From Paenibacillus mangrovi (GTDB lineage: Bacteria; Bacillota; Bacilli; Paenibacillales; Paenibacillaceae), in the NCBI RefSeq assembly GCF_022898935.1, contig NZ_JALIRP010000010.1:62001-126000 (forward strand): a DNA stretch of 64,000 bases, read 5' to 3'. Shown in pieces: positions 1 through 9,253 of this stretch. Position numbers and translations under genes: made by a program. How positions within the stretch are numbered: position 1 is the first letter of the stretch; each line of letters begins with the position of its first letter. The notes beneath the pieces are model-generated. The model was not told the DNA's origin, did no database searches, and saw only the letters and a program-made list of their open reading frames with translations.

Positions 1-3000
1 GCCATCGTCTTGGCTGTGCCATTCGTCAGTCCCGTAATATCGTCCGGCGCCGTGATGCTCTTCAGTTCGGAATCTCGGTATACCTTCAACGCATCCAATA
101 CCATCCAGTACCCCGATCTCTTCACTACTTTTATTGTATGTGTTCCCCTCGCAAGGTTTTTGTTGCTGTAAATTATCGCCTGAGGGGTATATCTCGCAGC
201 AGTTCCGCTTACTGTTTGTACAAGTACGCCGTCAATGTAGATATCTTGGTTACCGATATCTCCGTTTTTCACACCGATGTATTCGATGCCCGTACCCGTA
301 AATGTGTACTGGAAGTAATCATTGTTCGCTTGCGTTTGGTGTACGTCGTTCTCATAATCGCCTAAATTACGGTTATTCGAGTAAGAGAACGATCCCGTAT
401 AGGATATTCCCGCATCCGTATCGTTAATGAGCGAAGAAACGGTAATCGTAATTTGTCCGGAGGCAATAACCGTCGAACCTGACATGGCGTTCACGGTGAT
501 CACGGCCGTTCCGTTCCCGTTAGCTGTAACAAGACCACTACTACTAACCGAAGCGATGGAAGAATTGTTGCTCGCATAGGAGATCGTAGCCCCGGACAAG
601 TTCGAGCCTGCAACGGCTAACTGAGTCGATTCACCTGCTCGCAAAGTCTTATTTCCTGCATTGACGAAGATCGGTTTAGCATAAGAGATCGTCCTCTGAT
701 ACTGGCTAGGCGATGTTCCCGATTTAACAATAATTACATCTTCCCCAACAGATGTCTGGAAGCTAAGTAGTCTTCCCGTAAGAGTCTCAGCTTTAACGCC
801 ATTGCGATACAAGTCAACGCTCTGCGCGGCTCCCCATGGGTTGTTGACATCGGCGGTTTGCCCGAGGCTGGAGTGAATTTCTACGAATTCGATGTTCTTC
901 GATCTTTGCGACGCCGTGACAGTGAATCCTTTTTTAGCTTGCAGTTGGAAAGCCGCATCGATATCCGCTGGCCACGCTCCAAAAGCATAAATCACAGGGT
1001 TTTCGCCTGGACCTTTAGCTAACGACTGAAGCAATCCGTTCTGCATTCCCTCTACAAATACGCCGTCTTCTTGAATAGACATCGTCTGTGTTCCTCCGTT
1101 CGTGGACGGAAGACGGTTCGGATTAGATACGATCAAGCTTTGCCACTGTTTCAAATTCGAAGCTAGCCCCAATTTCACCAAGTCGCTTCGACCCATTCGG
1201 GCTGCATCGGTCATGAACCTGGACCAGGAGCGTCCACCTAGACCTGCAACTTGACCATTCATGTAATCCTTATAAGCTTGCTGCGTTTCCAACGTATTCA
1301 TGTTCAGGTCCCATGCATATAAGTTAACACCGCTTGCTTTGGATTCAAGATTGACCTGATCGAAGTCAAGCAGTTCTACCTGGTACTCATCCCAGACCGT
1401 CGGAGCGCTCTGTAGTAAATAAATGATGGGGCTTCTCCCCAAAGCATAAGTCGGTTTGCCATCCGCTCTTGTTCTCTTAAGTATTGAATTCGAGTCACTA
1501 CTGAGCGGATTCGGAGCCAAATTGTCGACGATATCCTGCCACAACGGGATCAAATCGGAATCGACATTCAGCAGCTGCGCTGCTTTAATCGCTGTTGGTA
1601 AAAGGCCTCGGATATAGTTCAAGTCATTCAAGATATCGTCGGCTCCCCAGATTGTTTCCGCAAAACCCGTTTTGTAGATATGATATTTATTATCGGAACC
1701 TTTCTTCAAGTTCGGGAAATTACGGTAGAACTCAGCGGCTCCTTTAATGACCGGATATGCGGTAGTACGCAGATAATCGAGATCCATCGTGTACAAATAC
1801 CGATCCCAATACATATTCGCAATATCGGCAGTATCATAAACGAGATGGGAATGCCAACCCGATTTCCATTGTCCACCAGTTCCGTCTATCGTCCATCTGG
1901 AATCAGATCCGGCAATTCTGTTGTTTCTGAAGTTCTTTACCTCTGTCGTGAGGTCAAGACCGTTCAATAAGCTATTCTGGAGCGAAGCCGCGATATTGTC
2001 CGGTAATACCTCGGGTCCGTCGAAGGGTGATGTCTCTGGAATGTAGAGCCCCTGGCTTCCCCACTGTTGCTGGGCAGCTGTTTGGTATTTATTCAGATTT
2101 CTTGTAATCATGTTCATGAACGGATCGAGAAGATCCGAATGGTTTCCGGTTTCTAACCCGTAATAAGCTCTGCTGTCATTAAAAATCCAGTATTCCGTTC
2201 CCCACATTGCCTTACCGTTATCAGTGTTGAATAGTAGCCCATTAAATTTAGCAGGATATTCACCTCTAAAGCACGAGGCCATGAGGTAATAGAAATTTAC
2301 GAAGTGGGCGCCATAATCTTTGTCGTATCCCATTCCTTGTACGGCCGGGAAGGAGACGAACGACTTAGACCAATAATCGTGCCACCATGCCGTGTGGGAG
2401 TTATATATGTTGGTGTAGCCGGCGCTCCTGGCAGTATCTACTGCTGACGTGGCGAATGCTGTCACATCGTCTGCATGATTCATGCTTGCAGCACTGCCGA
2501 TTAAAATGATAAAGCTTCCTGTGCTTGCTGGAATGGAGAGCCGCATCGTTTTGGCATCCAACTGGCTTGCAGTTGCCGTTCTTCCCGCTACGTCGATGAC
2601 GGCTGCCGACATATTATAGAAATTGTTGATGGGGAGATTGGTATCGGTTGGCTCTTCGTACTTCTGGGTGAGTATAATCTTTCCGTTGTTCTGGCTGATG
2701 ACCGAAGTCGCTGTGTACTTGTTTTTGGTTTCAAGCGGCCCTGACCGGGTCATGGACAGATCAATATTGATTGGTGCAGGCGTCGTCCGGTTGTCATTCA
2801 CCTGAATGGCAATAACGTCTTGATCGCTCCATGCCAGTACATCCGCGGTCAAGTCCGTCCCCTGAATGTTCTCAGTCGCGTTATACATCGAGAGATACTG
2901 CGGAACGTTATTGGATGGGAATACCGTTCCGCCAAAATCGACGCTGACGTTACCAACAGCACCGAAGTAATCGCCGTGTATGCTTGTAGCCGACGAAGCC

Positions 3001-3311
3001 CCGTTGTGACCAAATACATCAACTCGGTTGACTTGGGTTTTCAACTTCGTCGGTTCCGTCCATACCAACCCGCCGACTCGACCGTTACCGATTGGCATTC
3101 CCAAGTAACTAGCCGATACTTGTTTGTTGAAATAGAGGTCTGCCTGCGAGACCAGACTATCGTAATCCACATTTAACATCGATGAGCGTCCCGGCCCTCC
3201 TGCGGCATGCGTAACGTTAGGTTTGGCCATATCCAAGCCGGTAACCCCGGAGGAAACAAGCGTCAGCGCAAGGGGATATGTAATGAGTTGGCGCTTAATT
3301 CTTGACAACAT
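1..3311 (-). CDS. Exported modular glycoside hydrolase, GH95-like (partial, 3' end outside window)
   Basis: The frame is open for 1103 codons from ATG 3311, after a strong GAGGAGG site, to the left edge, so the C-terminus is missing. Residues 1 to about 37 form a signal peptide (basic start, hydrophobic core, THA-A cleavage site), so the product is secreted. Residues about 45-280 look like a beta-sandwich N-terminal domain. Residues about 300-700 look like an (alpha/alpha)6 barrel, with WWHDYW near residue 304, as in GH95/GH65-type enzymes. A BIG2-type Ig-like domain follows (about 878-960), then a carbohydrate-binding-like beta domain (about 965-1085) and the start of another Ig-like domain. 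Likely role: exo-acting hydrolase on a plant or bacterial polysaccharide. The fold class is fairly clear; the substrate is not, and alpha-L-fucosidase is only one possibility. A cre-like site lies about 95 bp upstream. Confidence 0.75.
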   Translation of the reverse strand, partial: MLSRIKRQLITYPLALTLVSSGVTGLDMAKPNVTHAAGGPGRSSMLNVDYDSLVSQADLYFNKQVSASYLGMPIGNGRVGGLVWTEPTKLKTQVNRVDVFGHNGASSATSIHGDYFGAVGNVSVDFGGTVFPSNNVPQYLSMYNATENIQGTDLTADVLAWSDQDVIAIQVNDNRTTPAPINIDLSMTRSGPLETKNKYTATSVISQNNGKIILTQKYEEPTDTNLPINNFYNMSAAVIDVAGRTATASQLDAKTMRLSIPASTGSFIILIGSAASMNHADDVTAFATSAVDTARSAGYTNIYNSHTAWWHDYWSKSFVSFPAVQGMGYDKDYGAHFVNFYYLMASCFRGEYPAKFNGLLFNTDNGKAMWGTEYWIFNDSRAYYGLETGNHSDLLDPFMNMITRNLNKYQTAAQQQWGSQGLYIPETSPFDGPEVLPDNIAASLQNSLLNGLDLTTEVKNFRNNRIAGSDSRWTIDGTGGQWKSGWHSHLVYDTADIANMYWDRYLYTMDLDYLRTTAYPVIKGAAEFYRNFPNLKKGSDNKYHIYKTGFAETIWGADDILNDLNYIRGLLPTAIKAAQLLNVDSDLIPLWQDIVDNLAPNPLSSDSNSILKRTRADGKPTYALGRSPIIYLLQSAPTVWDEYQVELLDFDQVNLESKASGVNLYAWDLNMNTLETQQAYKDYMNGQVAGLGGRSWSRFMTDAARMGRSDLVKLGLASNLKQWQSLIVSNPNRLPSTNGGTQTMSIQEDGVFVEGMQNGLLQSLAKGPGENPVIYAFGAWPADIDAAFQLQAKKGFTVTASQRSKNIEFVEIHSSLGQTADVNNPWGAAQSVDLYRNGVKAETLTGRLLSFQTSVGEDVIIVKSGTSPSQYQRTISYAKPIFVNAGNKTLRAGESTQLAVAGSNLSGATISYASNNSSIASVSSSGLVTANGNGTAVITVNAMSGSTVIASGQITITVSSLINDTDAGISYTGSFSYSNNRNLGDYENDVHQTQANNDYFQYTFTGTGIEYIGVKNGDIGNQDIYIDGVLVQTVSGTAARYTPQAIIYSNKNLARGTHTIKVVKRSGYWMVLDALKVYRDSELKSITAPDDITGLTNGTAKTM

Positions 3312-3405
3312 ATCTAAACCTCCTCGTATTGTCATTGCTTTTATTGCCGATTCAATCTGGTGAGCGAAACTTTTTTTCTAGAGAGTAAACCTCCTTTCTT
3401 TTCTA

Positions 3406-3421
3406 TTTGAAACGCTTACAA
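3406..3421 (-). promoter_or_regulatory. cre-like (CcpA) site upstream of the GH95-like gene
   Basis: On the minus strand this reads TTGTAAGCGTTTCAAA. It matches the first twelve positions of the WTGNAARCGNWWWCA cre consensus and then diverges. It sits about 95 bp upstream of the glycosidase start, where carbon catabolite control would be expected. The match is imperfect, and a LacI-type operator is an alternative. The 368-bp gap 3312-3679 otherwise holds the terminator at 3615-3645 and an isolated AAAGGAGG (3390-3397 on the minus strand) with no start codon behind it. Confidence 0.4.
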
Positions 3422-3614
3422 TAATGGAAGAAAATATAACGGGGAATTCCATCCGGAACCATTCCTTACCTGAGTCCCCTCTATTTCCTTTTGATATCAT
3501 ATATCTATATTTTGTTTATTAACATGGATGAAACCTGCATGTTTATGTGGATATTTTTGCTATTTGAAGCTTGTCATAATGAATCTAATTGAACAGTTAT
3601 ATATTCTGATAGAG

Positions 3615-3645
3615 CTAAAAAGACACCGGCAAATGCCGGTGTCTT
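3615..3645 (-). terminator. Rho-independent terminator of the spermidine-synthase-like gene
   Basis: A perfect 10-bp stem (gacaccggca / tgccggtgtc, 2-nt loop) is followed by TTTTT on the minus strand. It lies 35 bp past the stop codon of the gene ending at 3680. Confidence 0.85.
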
Positions 3646-3679
3646 CCGTAATCAAGCGAACTGTATAAAAGTGCCGTTG

Positions 3680-4345
3680 TTAATGCTTTATCTTAGGAGA
3701 GGAAGCCAGATAGATATTGTCAGGTTCTCCCCGCTCCTGCGGAACGGATTCCACAGCGACATCATCAAAAAACAGCTTTAAGTAATCCACAAACTGAGGC
3801 GAAGCTGTTGCGCTCCAAAAGGACACGATTCCTCCCGGATTCATAAGTCTGATTACAGAGTTAATGCCTTTTTCCGAATACAGTCCGGTATTCGATTCCG
3901 AGACCGTCCAATCCGGGCCGTTGTCGATATCCAGACAAATGGCATCGTATGTTTCATCGGATTCATTCATCCATTGTACCAGGTCCGTATGGATTACATT
4001 GGTGCGGGGGTCATTGAGTGCATAACCCGAGAGCGGCGCCAAATGCTTGCGGTTCCATTGAATAATCACTTCCTCAATCTCGACGACATCGACCTTCACG
4101 ACTCTCGGATCGGATAACGCTTCCTCTAGGGAAAATCCAACCCCGAGGCCGCCGATCAATACCCTGTGAGGGCTCCTGCATCGTTCCAAGGCTCTGCTCA
4201 CAAGCAGCCTTTCCGACTCCCCATTATACGTTGCCATTAAAAAAGTACCGTTGTAGATGATTTCATAATGATTTTCTCTTTTTTGCAGCTGAATGTCTCC
4301 GCGGTCTGTGTGAGTACGTTCAATGATTTCCGGTGTGTAATTCAT
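3680..4345 (-). CDS. Spermidine-synthase-like Rossmann methyltransferase-fold protein
   Basis: 221 residues starting at ATG 4345 behind CAGGAGG. The motif LIGGLGVGFSLEEAL (about 83-97) is a glycine-rich nucleotide/decarboxy-SAM binding loop. VVEIEE (about 107-112) supplies the acidic residue after strand 2, and DAICLDIDNGPDW (about 154-166) matches the segment after strand 4 in the spermidine synthase/SAM methyltransferase superfamily. It is shorter than SpeE (about 275 residues) and lacks the usual N-terminal beta domain, so true putrescine aminopropyltransferase activity is doubtful. It is monocistronic, with its own terminator. Best reading: a SpeE-like methyltransferase-fold protein of unknown substrate. 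Confidence 0.7.
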   Translation of the reverse strand: MNYTPEIIERTHTDRGDIQLQKRENHYEIIYNGTFLMATYNGESERLLVSRALERCRSPHRVLIGGLGVGFSLEEALSDPRVVKVDVVEIEEVIIQWNRKHLAPLSGYALNDPRTNVIHTDLVQWMNESDETYDAICLDIDNGPDWTVSESNTGLYSEKGINSVIRLMNPGGIVSFWSATASPQFVDYLKLFFDDVAVESVPQERGEPDNIYLASSPKIKH

Positions 4346-4443
4346 GGTTCCAACCTCCTGTTCTGGTCGTAGATCTTATTCACCTATCACTCTCTATTAT
4401 AACCCTTCAATCCAGTGATAGTCCCGTTCCATGCAGAAAGGCA

Positions 4444-4471
4444 TCCAAAAAGCCGAAATCGGCTTTTTGGA
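4444..4471 (-). terminator. Terminator of the SWIM-HEAT-MoxR-DUF5682-VWA operon
   Basis: A symmetric hairpin (tccaaaaagccga / cggctttttgga) with A and T runs built into the stem, 54 bp past the VWA gene stop. Because the runs lie on both sides it could act in both directions. Confidence 0.75.
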
Positions 4472-4524
4472 CGCCCCTCTAATGATTAAATAACATATGA
4501 TTTGCAACGGAATTAATGCTATTT

Positions 4525-5742
4525 TTATATCCCCTTGGACGCCAGCCTCTTGGCTAGCTCCGACAAATCCTGCCCTTTCAGCGCGCCTTCCACCAACTGC
4601 GGCAGCAGCGCAGGCGTACAGGCAAAACAAGGTGTCCCATCCTTCGATAATGCCTTGGCCAACTGTTCATCGTAAAAGGGCTTGCCCTCATCGGACAAAG
4701 CGAGCAGGCAGAGCGTCTTAACGCCAGATTCCTTCATTTCCCGCATACGCCGGATCAGCCTGGACTGGTTGCCTCCTTCATAGAGGTCAGAGATGATGAT
4801 AAACAGTGTTTTTTTCGGTTCCTGGATAAACTGCTCACAATAGGCCACGGATTTATCGATATTCGTCCCGCCGCCTAGCTGAATTCCAAACAGCATATCC
4901 ACGGGATCATTCGCACACTGTTCCGTCAAATCTACCACTTCCGTATCAAATACAACCACGTGGGTATCGAGCGCAGGTATGCTGGCAAATATCGATCCGA
5001 TAACCGATGCCCAGATAACCGATTCCGCCATGGAGCCGCTTTGGTCGATATCTACGATGACCGTCCATTCCTTATTTCGTTTGGCACGATCAAAGAAATA
5101 AAACCTTTCCGGAATGATCCGCTGCAGGCCGGCATCGTAATTTTTGAGATTTCTTTGGATCGTACGCTTCCAGTCAATTCCGCTTAATGAAGAGATCGGC
5201 GTATGCTGCCTCCGGTTCAATGCGCCGGTGACCGCCCTTTGGATATCCTGCTCCATCCGCTTCACCAGCTCATCCACCACGGCCTGTACGAGCATCCGCG
5301 CGGTATCTTTCGTCTTCTCCGGTATTTTGCCTTTGAGTGACAACAGCGTTCCGACCAGCTGAATGTCCGGTTTTACGGTTGCAAGTATCTCAGGCTCAAA
5401 CAAAAGCTGCTTCCAGCCCTTTCGCTCCATGGCATCGTTCTGTATAACGGAAACCACGTCTTCCGGAAAAAAAGTACGCACATCCCCAAGCCACTGTGCC
5501 AGCCGGGGGGCGGATTTACCTTGACCTGCACTGCGAGCTCGTGAGCCTGAAGAAGCCGTGCTGCCTTCTCCGGTATCCACCGTTTGATCGTAAATCGCTG
5601 CAAGCGCACGGTCCATAATCAGCTCATCGCTGGTCAGCTCCACATGTCCGCTGCTGCTGCATCGGTTCAGCTCCTCCTCGGCGGCCATGCCCAGTATGAG
5701 CCGCCAACGGGATATTGCCTGGTGATCAGCTGCTTTACCCAT
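4525..5742 (-). CDS. VWA-domain (CoxE/YehP-like) protein
   Basis: 405 residues, last gene of the five-gene cassette and 2 bp downstream of the DUF5682 gene. The C-terminal half (about 225-400) is a von Willebrand A domain with an intact MIDAS: DQSGS at 233-237, Thr293 in GGGTN, and Asp319 in ISDL. It should bind a divalent metal and a partner protein. The N-terminal half is helical, with a low-complexity Ser/Gly/Ala segment at about 58-76. VWA proteins next to MoxR ATPases (RavA-ViaA, CbbQ-CbbO, NorQ-NorD) act as target adaptors for the ATPase. Size and order fit E. coli YehP as I recall it. Cytoplasmic (no signal peptide). The biological target is unknown. Confidence 0.88.
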   Translation of the reverse strand: MGKAADHQAISRWRLILGMAAEEELNRCSSSGHVELTSDELIMDRALAAIYDQTVDTGEGSTASSGSRARSAGQGKSAPRLAQWLGDVRTFFPEDVVSVIQNDAMERKGWKQLLFEPEILATVKPDIQLVGTLLSLKGKIPEKTKDTARMLVQAVVDELVKRMEQDIQRAVTGALNRRQHTPISSLSGIDWKRTIQRNLKNYDAGLQRIIPERFYFFDRAKRNKEWTVIVDIDQSGSMAESVIWASVIGSIFASIPALDTHVVVFDTEVVDLTEQCANDPVDMLFGIQLGGGTNIDKSVAYCEQFIQEPKKTLFIIISDLYEGGNQSRLIRRMREMKESGVKTLCLLALSDEGKPFYDEQLAKALSKDGTPCFACTPALLPQLVEGALKGQDLSELAKRLASKGI

Positions 5743-5744
5743 AT

Positions 5745-8141
5745 TTAAAAGTCCTCAAAATCAAAATCGTTTAGTTCATTCAGCATCTGGGCTTCTTCCT
5801 CCTTAAGGTCATCCATGAGAATTTCAGCGATCTGCTCTGTGTTGGCCCCCCACAGCTCGCCAAGCAGCTCGGCAACCATCGTCTTCTCTTTCGGGCTAAA
5901 TGCACTAAAAGCACGCCGCAAAAATACTAGCGCCCGCACAAATTCTTCATTCTCAAGTGTGCAGATATATTCGTTTAGCTGCTCCCACAAACTCATACGC
6001 GATAAAAGAGCGTAGCGGTTGCGCATCGCAAGCCCCTCGAACCATCCGGCACCAAGATCTGCCGGAATACCGGGCGATAAACGCCGGGATACCTCGCCTG
6101 CGCATTGTTCTGCCGAGATGTCGCTCCTCTCCAGCAAAATCGCACAGGCAAGCCCGGAAAGCAACGGATGTGCATCGTCCCGGTCAGACAATCGGCTCAG
6201 CTCCTGAAGCCACAGCCTCTCATCAACTTCATCACTATGTTCCGAAGCAATATGATTCATCTCACTCATCGCCGACGCCATTGCCTGCGCCACTTCGTCA
6301 TTACACTGACTGGCATCGTATAAAAACAGGCAGGCTCGCATAAACAACTGCTGAAGCAGCGGAACAAGCGGCGACGTATCCATTCTGCGGATTCCGCCGT
6401 AACGGATGAGCTGTGACAGCTTTCTTGCCGCTGCTGCAATTTGTACGACATCCTGACTCTCGACAGCAAGTCTCTGTAAGGTCTGCCTCCCCGCTTCCAT
6501 CTGATGAATCATTCCGCATTCATAAGCGATGGCAATAAGCGCAGAAGCTTCTGCTATGGTGCCACAGTTTTCCAGCCGCTGCTGCAGGACAAAACCCGCA
6601 GCGGTTTCTACGGTTTCGCCGAGAAGTGTTGATTCGACGACTTCGATCTCCACTTCCGGCGACCATTGGACAATCCATTGCTCCGCCCAGATGGCACGTT
6701 CCTCGGAACTGGCCTTATCCTGAGCAAAGTGAATCCCGAGCAGCTTCAAGCGATGAAACAAGAATGACCGATTCAGATCCAGATAAGCGGCTTCTTCCGA
6801 AGACACCCTGCGGTTCTCGCGCAGGTCGAGGACCAGATCGCTTGCAACTGCAGTTTTGTATTTCTCCAGCTTCAGCCGTTTCAGCTGGCGGTTCATATCA
6901 TCCTGGATTGGTGTCTGGCTGACGCCTTCGGCTAATGATCCGATCGCCGTTCCAACCTCTGTACGCGCCAATGATTCTGCGATCACCGAGAGCTCGCCAC
7001 GTCCCAGAAGGGTTTTGGCTGCATCTCTTAGATCTCTGAGCGTTGGAGCCTGACCGTCATGCAGTGCAGCTAGGGATTCAGCCAGCCGGACTGCTTCGAT
7101 CACCTCAGCAGTCGAACGGTGTGTGCCGGCTTTTCTCATGTCGACAGCAACGGAAGACAGATAATGATGCGGCAAATCTCCAAGCGTTCCTCGGCGCATA
7201 TGCTCCCACATCATTTCAAAATAGTACGGAGCAATATTGCCGGCACCATAGCCGGCAAGAGACGAAAGCTTCAAATAGGAATAAGGCATGAGCGTCAGCT
7301 TCGTCTTGCGGGAAGGAAGCTCCTTCAGTTCATCATCAGTCATGGCCATGGAAAGATCATGTAAAGCCGAAGCATGATAAGCCCCGCAGATCACCACAAC
7401 GTTCTCCGGTTTATGACCTGCCGCGATAGTCTCTGCAATTTGCCGGCACATGTAGGCTTCGCGGACCGCATTATAGGCATATTCCAGCCTGTGATTTTTC
7501 CTCTCCTGTTCCTCTGTAAGCTCCCGCATCTGGCCCGAATAAGCCAATATCGCCTGCCGGTAAGCATCCGGGCATAAATTATGTTCGAAGCTGCGCTCCC
7601 AATACGTATCGTAATCGACCTCGCCAGATATTTCTGCGATCCTATTGTATAAGTAATTGCTGTCTCTCCCTACTTCATCCGGGACACCTTCTGGATCAAG
7701 CTCTATCTCTTCTGAATCTCGATTGCCTGTTTCCGATGTCTCGGTTCCTCCATCTTCATCGGCTTTCTGCGTAAGAGGATGCGTTATTTCTCCGCGTACA
7801 TCCTGTAAGCATACAGCCGATGATGAAGGCAAATCGATAAAAGCACAGTGCGCTCCTTTTTTGCAGGCCCACAGCATCGCCTGATATTCGGGTGAATACA
7901 CGGCAAAAGGCCATAGGACGGTTCGAACCGGCAGTTCCTCGGTAAATGCCAAGATAGCAACAGGAGGTTTCGTTGAGCCGTTCGTCAAATGCGTAATTTC
8001 GGACGTTGCATCCGAAGGCCCTTCGATCAATACCGCCGTAGGCTGTACCTGCTCCAAATAATCTGTGACATGGTAAGCGCCTGCCGGCGACAGGTGCCGG
8101 ACGCCAAATACATGTACACCAGCGCCGCGGGCCGCATTCAT
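5745..8141 (-). CDS. DUF5682 family protein with TraB/ChaN/Tiki-like GxxH motifs
   Basis: 798 residues, ATG 8141 behind AAGGAGA. The start overlaps the MoxR stop by 4 bp (ATGA), implying translational coupling. The first 260 residues look like an EreA/ChaN/TraB-type fold: GVRH at 13-16, a conserved-type Glu40 in LIEGP, and a second GxxH, GAYH, at 253-256. In the Tiki/TraB superfamily the paired GxxH motifs and a glutamate are metal-site residues, so a metal-dependent hydrolase or protease activity is a reasonable inference. An acidic low-complexity insert lies at about 126-160. Residues 300-798 are helical and unassigned. It is probably the counterpart of E. coli YehM. No activity is known to me for this family. 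Confidence 0.82.
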   Translation of the reverse strand: MNAARGAGVHVFGVRHLSPAGAYHVTDYLEQVQPTAVLIEGPSDATSEITHLTNGSTKPPVAILAFTEELPVRTVLWPFAVYSPEYQAMLWACKKGAHCAFIDLPSSSAVCLQDVRGEITHPLTQKADEDGGTETSETGNRDSEEIELDPEGVPDEVGRDSNYLYNRIAEISGEVDYDTYWERSFEHNLCPDAYRQAILAYSGQMRELTEEQERKNHRLEYAYNAVREAYMCRQIAETIAAGHKPENVVVICGAYHASALHDLSMAMTDDELKELPSRKTKLTLMPYSYLKLSSLAGYGAGNIAPYYFEMMWEHMRRGTLGDLPHHYLSSVAVDMRKAGTHRSTAEVIEAVRLAESLAALHDGQAPTLRDLRDAAKTLLGRGELSVIAESLARTEVGTAIGSLAEGVSQTPIQDDMNRQLKRLKLEKYKTAVASDLVLDLRENRRVSSEEAAYLDLNRSFLFHRLKLLGIHFAQDKASSEERAIWAEQWIVQWSPEVEIEVVESTLLGETVETAAGFVLQQRLENCGTIAEASALIAIAYECGMIHQMEAGRQTLQRLAVESQDVVQIAAAARKLSQLIRYGGIRRMDTSPLVPLLQQLFMRACLFLYDASQCNDEVAQAMASAMSEMNHIASEHSDEVDERLWLQELSRLSDRDDAHPLLSGLACAILLERSDISAEQCAGEVSRRLSPGIPADLGAGWFEGLAMRNRYALLSRMSLWEQLNEYICTLENEEFVRALVFLRRAFSAFSPKEKTMVAELLGELWGANTEQIAEILMDDLKEEEAQMLNELNDFDFEDF

Positions 8142-9238
8142 TGATTCATCTCCTTGCAGGCCGTATAAAGACCACGCCAGCTGGCACCGCGTTTTTTCAT
8201 CACATTATCCAGGTATTCCTTCCATACGAGACGGTCCTTGTCATCATCCTTCACGATGGCCCCCTGCAGCCCCGCCGCCAGATCTTCATCCGTCATTTCC
8301 CCGTTTCCGAAGCTTGCCGCCAGCGCCATGCTGTTCGTAAACAGCGAAATAGCTTCAGCGGTAGAGATCACGCCAGCCGGTGATTTAACCTTCTCCTTTT
8401 TATCGAGTGTCATCCCGCTGCGCAGCTCCCTAAAAATGGTTACTACCTTCTGCAGCGCTTCATCTGCAGGAACTGCCGCCTGCAAATCGTATGATGCGGC
8501 GATCTCTGCGACCCGCTTCTTCACGATTTCCACTTCCGTTTCGAGATCAGCCGGTGCAGGCAGGACAATAATATTGAAACGCCGCTTCAGCGCAGTCGAC
8601 ATCTCGTTTACACCGCGGTCACGGGTATTGGCAGTGGCAATAATGCTGAAGCCTTTGCGGGCATTCAGTTCCTTGCCAAGCTCTGGTATGGAAATCGTCT
8701 TTTCCGATAGGATCGATATTAACGCATCCTGCACTTCGGAGGCGCAACGGGATATTTCCTCAAACCGAGCAATCCCTCCAGCCTCCATCGCTCTCATCAC
8801 CGGACTTTTGACGAGCGCCTCAGGTGTAGGTCCCTGAGCAAGCAGCATGGCGTAATTCCATGAATAACGAACCTGTTCTTCCGTTGTCCCTGCCGTCCCC
8901 TGCACGACCAGACCGGAATTGCCGTAAATGGCAGCAGCCAGATTTTCAGACAGCCAGGATTTCGCCGTACCTGGTTCACCAATGAGTAGCAGCGCCCGAT
9001 CCGTAACGAGCGTCGCGATCGCCATTTCGACAATCCGCGGATTTCCAATATATTTCGGAGTAATGACCTGCTTACAAGCCATGCCGCCTACGATAAATTT
9101 CAAAACCGACTGCGGGGACATCTGCCACCCTGTCGGAATTTTGCCTTGATCCTCACGTATTAACGCACTCAGCTCCTCCTGGTATAAAAGCTCGGACGGA
9201 CGGCGCATGATATCCTGCATGGTTTGTTCCGTACTCAT
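8138..9238 (-). CDS. MoxR-family AAA+ ATPase (YehL-like)
   Basis: 366 residues, ATG 9238 behind AAAGGAG. Walker A is GEPGTAKS (87-94), Walker B ARFEEI (157-162), sensor 1 ATANT (201-205), and the arginine-finger stretch LKRRFN (217-222). These are all intact, so it should be an active hexameric remodelling ATPase. MoxR ATPases work with VWA proteins to insert metals or remodel target complexes. Here the VWA partner is two genes downstream and DUF5682 lies between them. Note GTAKS in place of the more usual GTGKS or GTAKT P-loop. Translationally coupled to the next gene through ATGA. Confidence 0.93.
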   Translation of the reverse strand: MSTEQTMQDIMRRPSELLYQEELSALIREDQGKIPTGWQMSPQSVLKFIVGGMACKQVITPKYIGNPRIVEMAIATLVTDRALLLIGEPGTAKSWLSENLAAAIYGNSGLVVQGTAGTTEEQVRYSWNYAMLLAQGPTPEALVKSPVMRAMEAGGIARFEEISRCASEVQDALISILSEKTISIPELGKELNARKGFSIIATANTRDRGVNEMSTALKRRFNIIVLPAPADLETEVEIVKKRVAEIAASYDLQAAVPADEALQKVVTIFRELRSGMTLDKKEKVKSPAGVISTAEAISLFTNSMALAASFGNGEMTDEDLAAGLQGAIVKDDDKDRLVWKEYLDNVMKKRGASWRGLYTACKEMNQ

Positions 9239-9253
9239 CGATCTAACTCTCCT

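Noticed and set aside
138..3176. Several plus-strand open frames (up to 118 residues)
   Set aside because: They lie antisense to the continuous minus-strand glycosidase frame, have no ribosome sites and show no recognisable domains.
3390..3397. AAAGGAGG on the minus strand upstream of the glycosidase
   Set aside because: No start codon follows at a usable distance; the real ribosome site is next to ATG 3311.
8238..8837. 199-residue plus-strand open frame
   Set aside because: Antisense to the MoxR gene, which has all AAA+ motifs.
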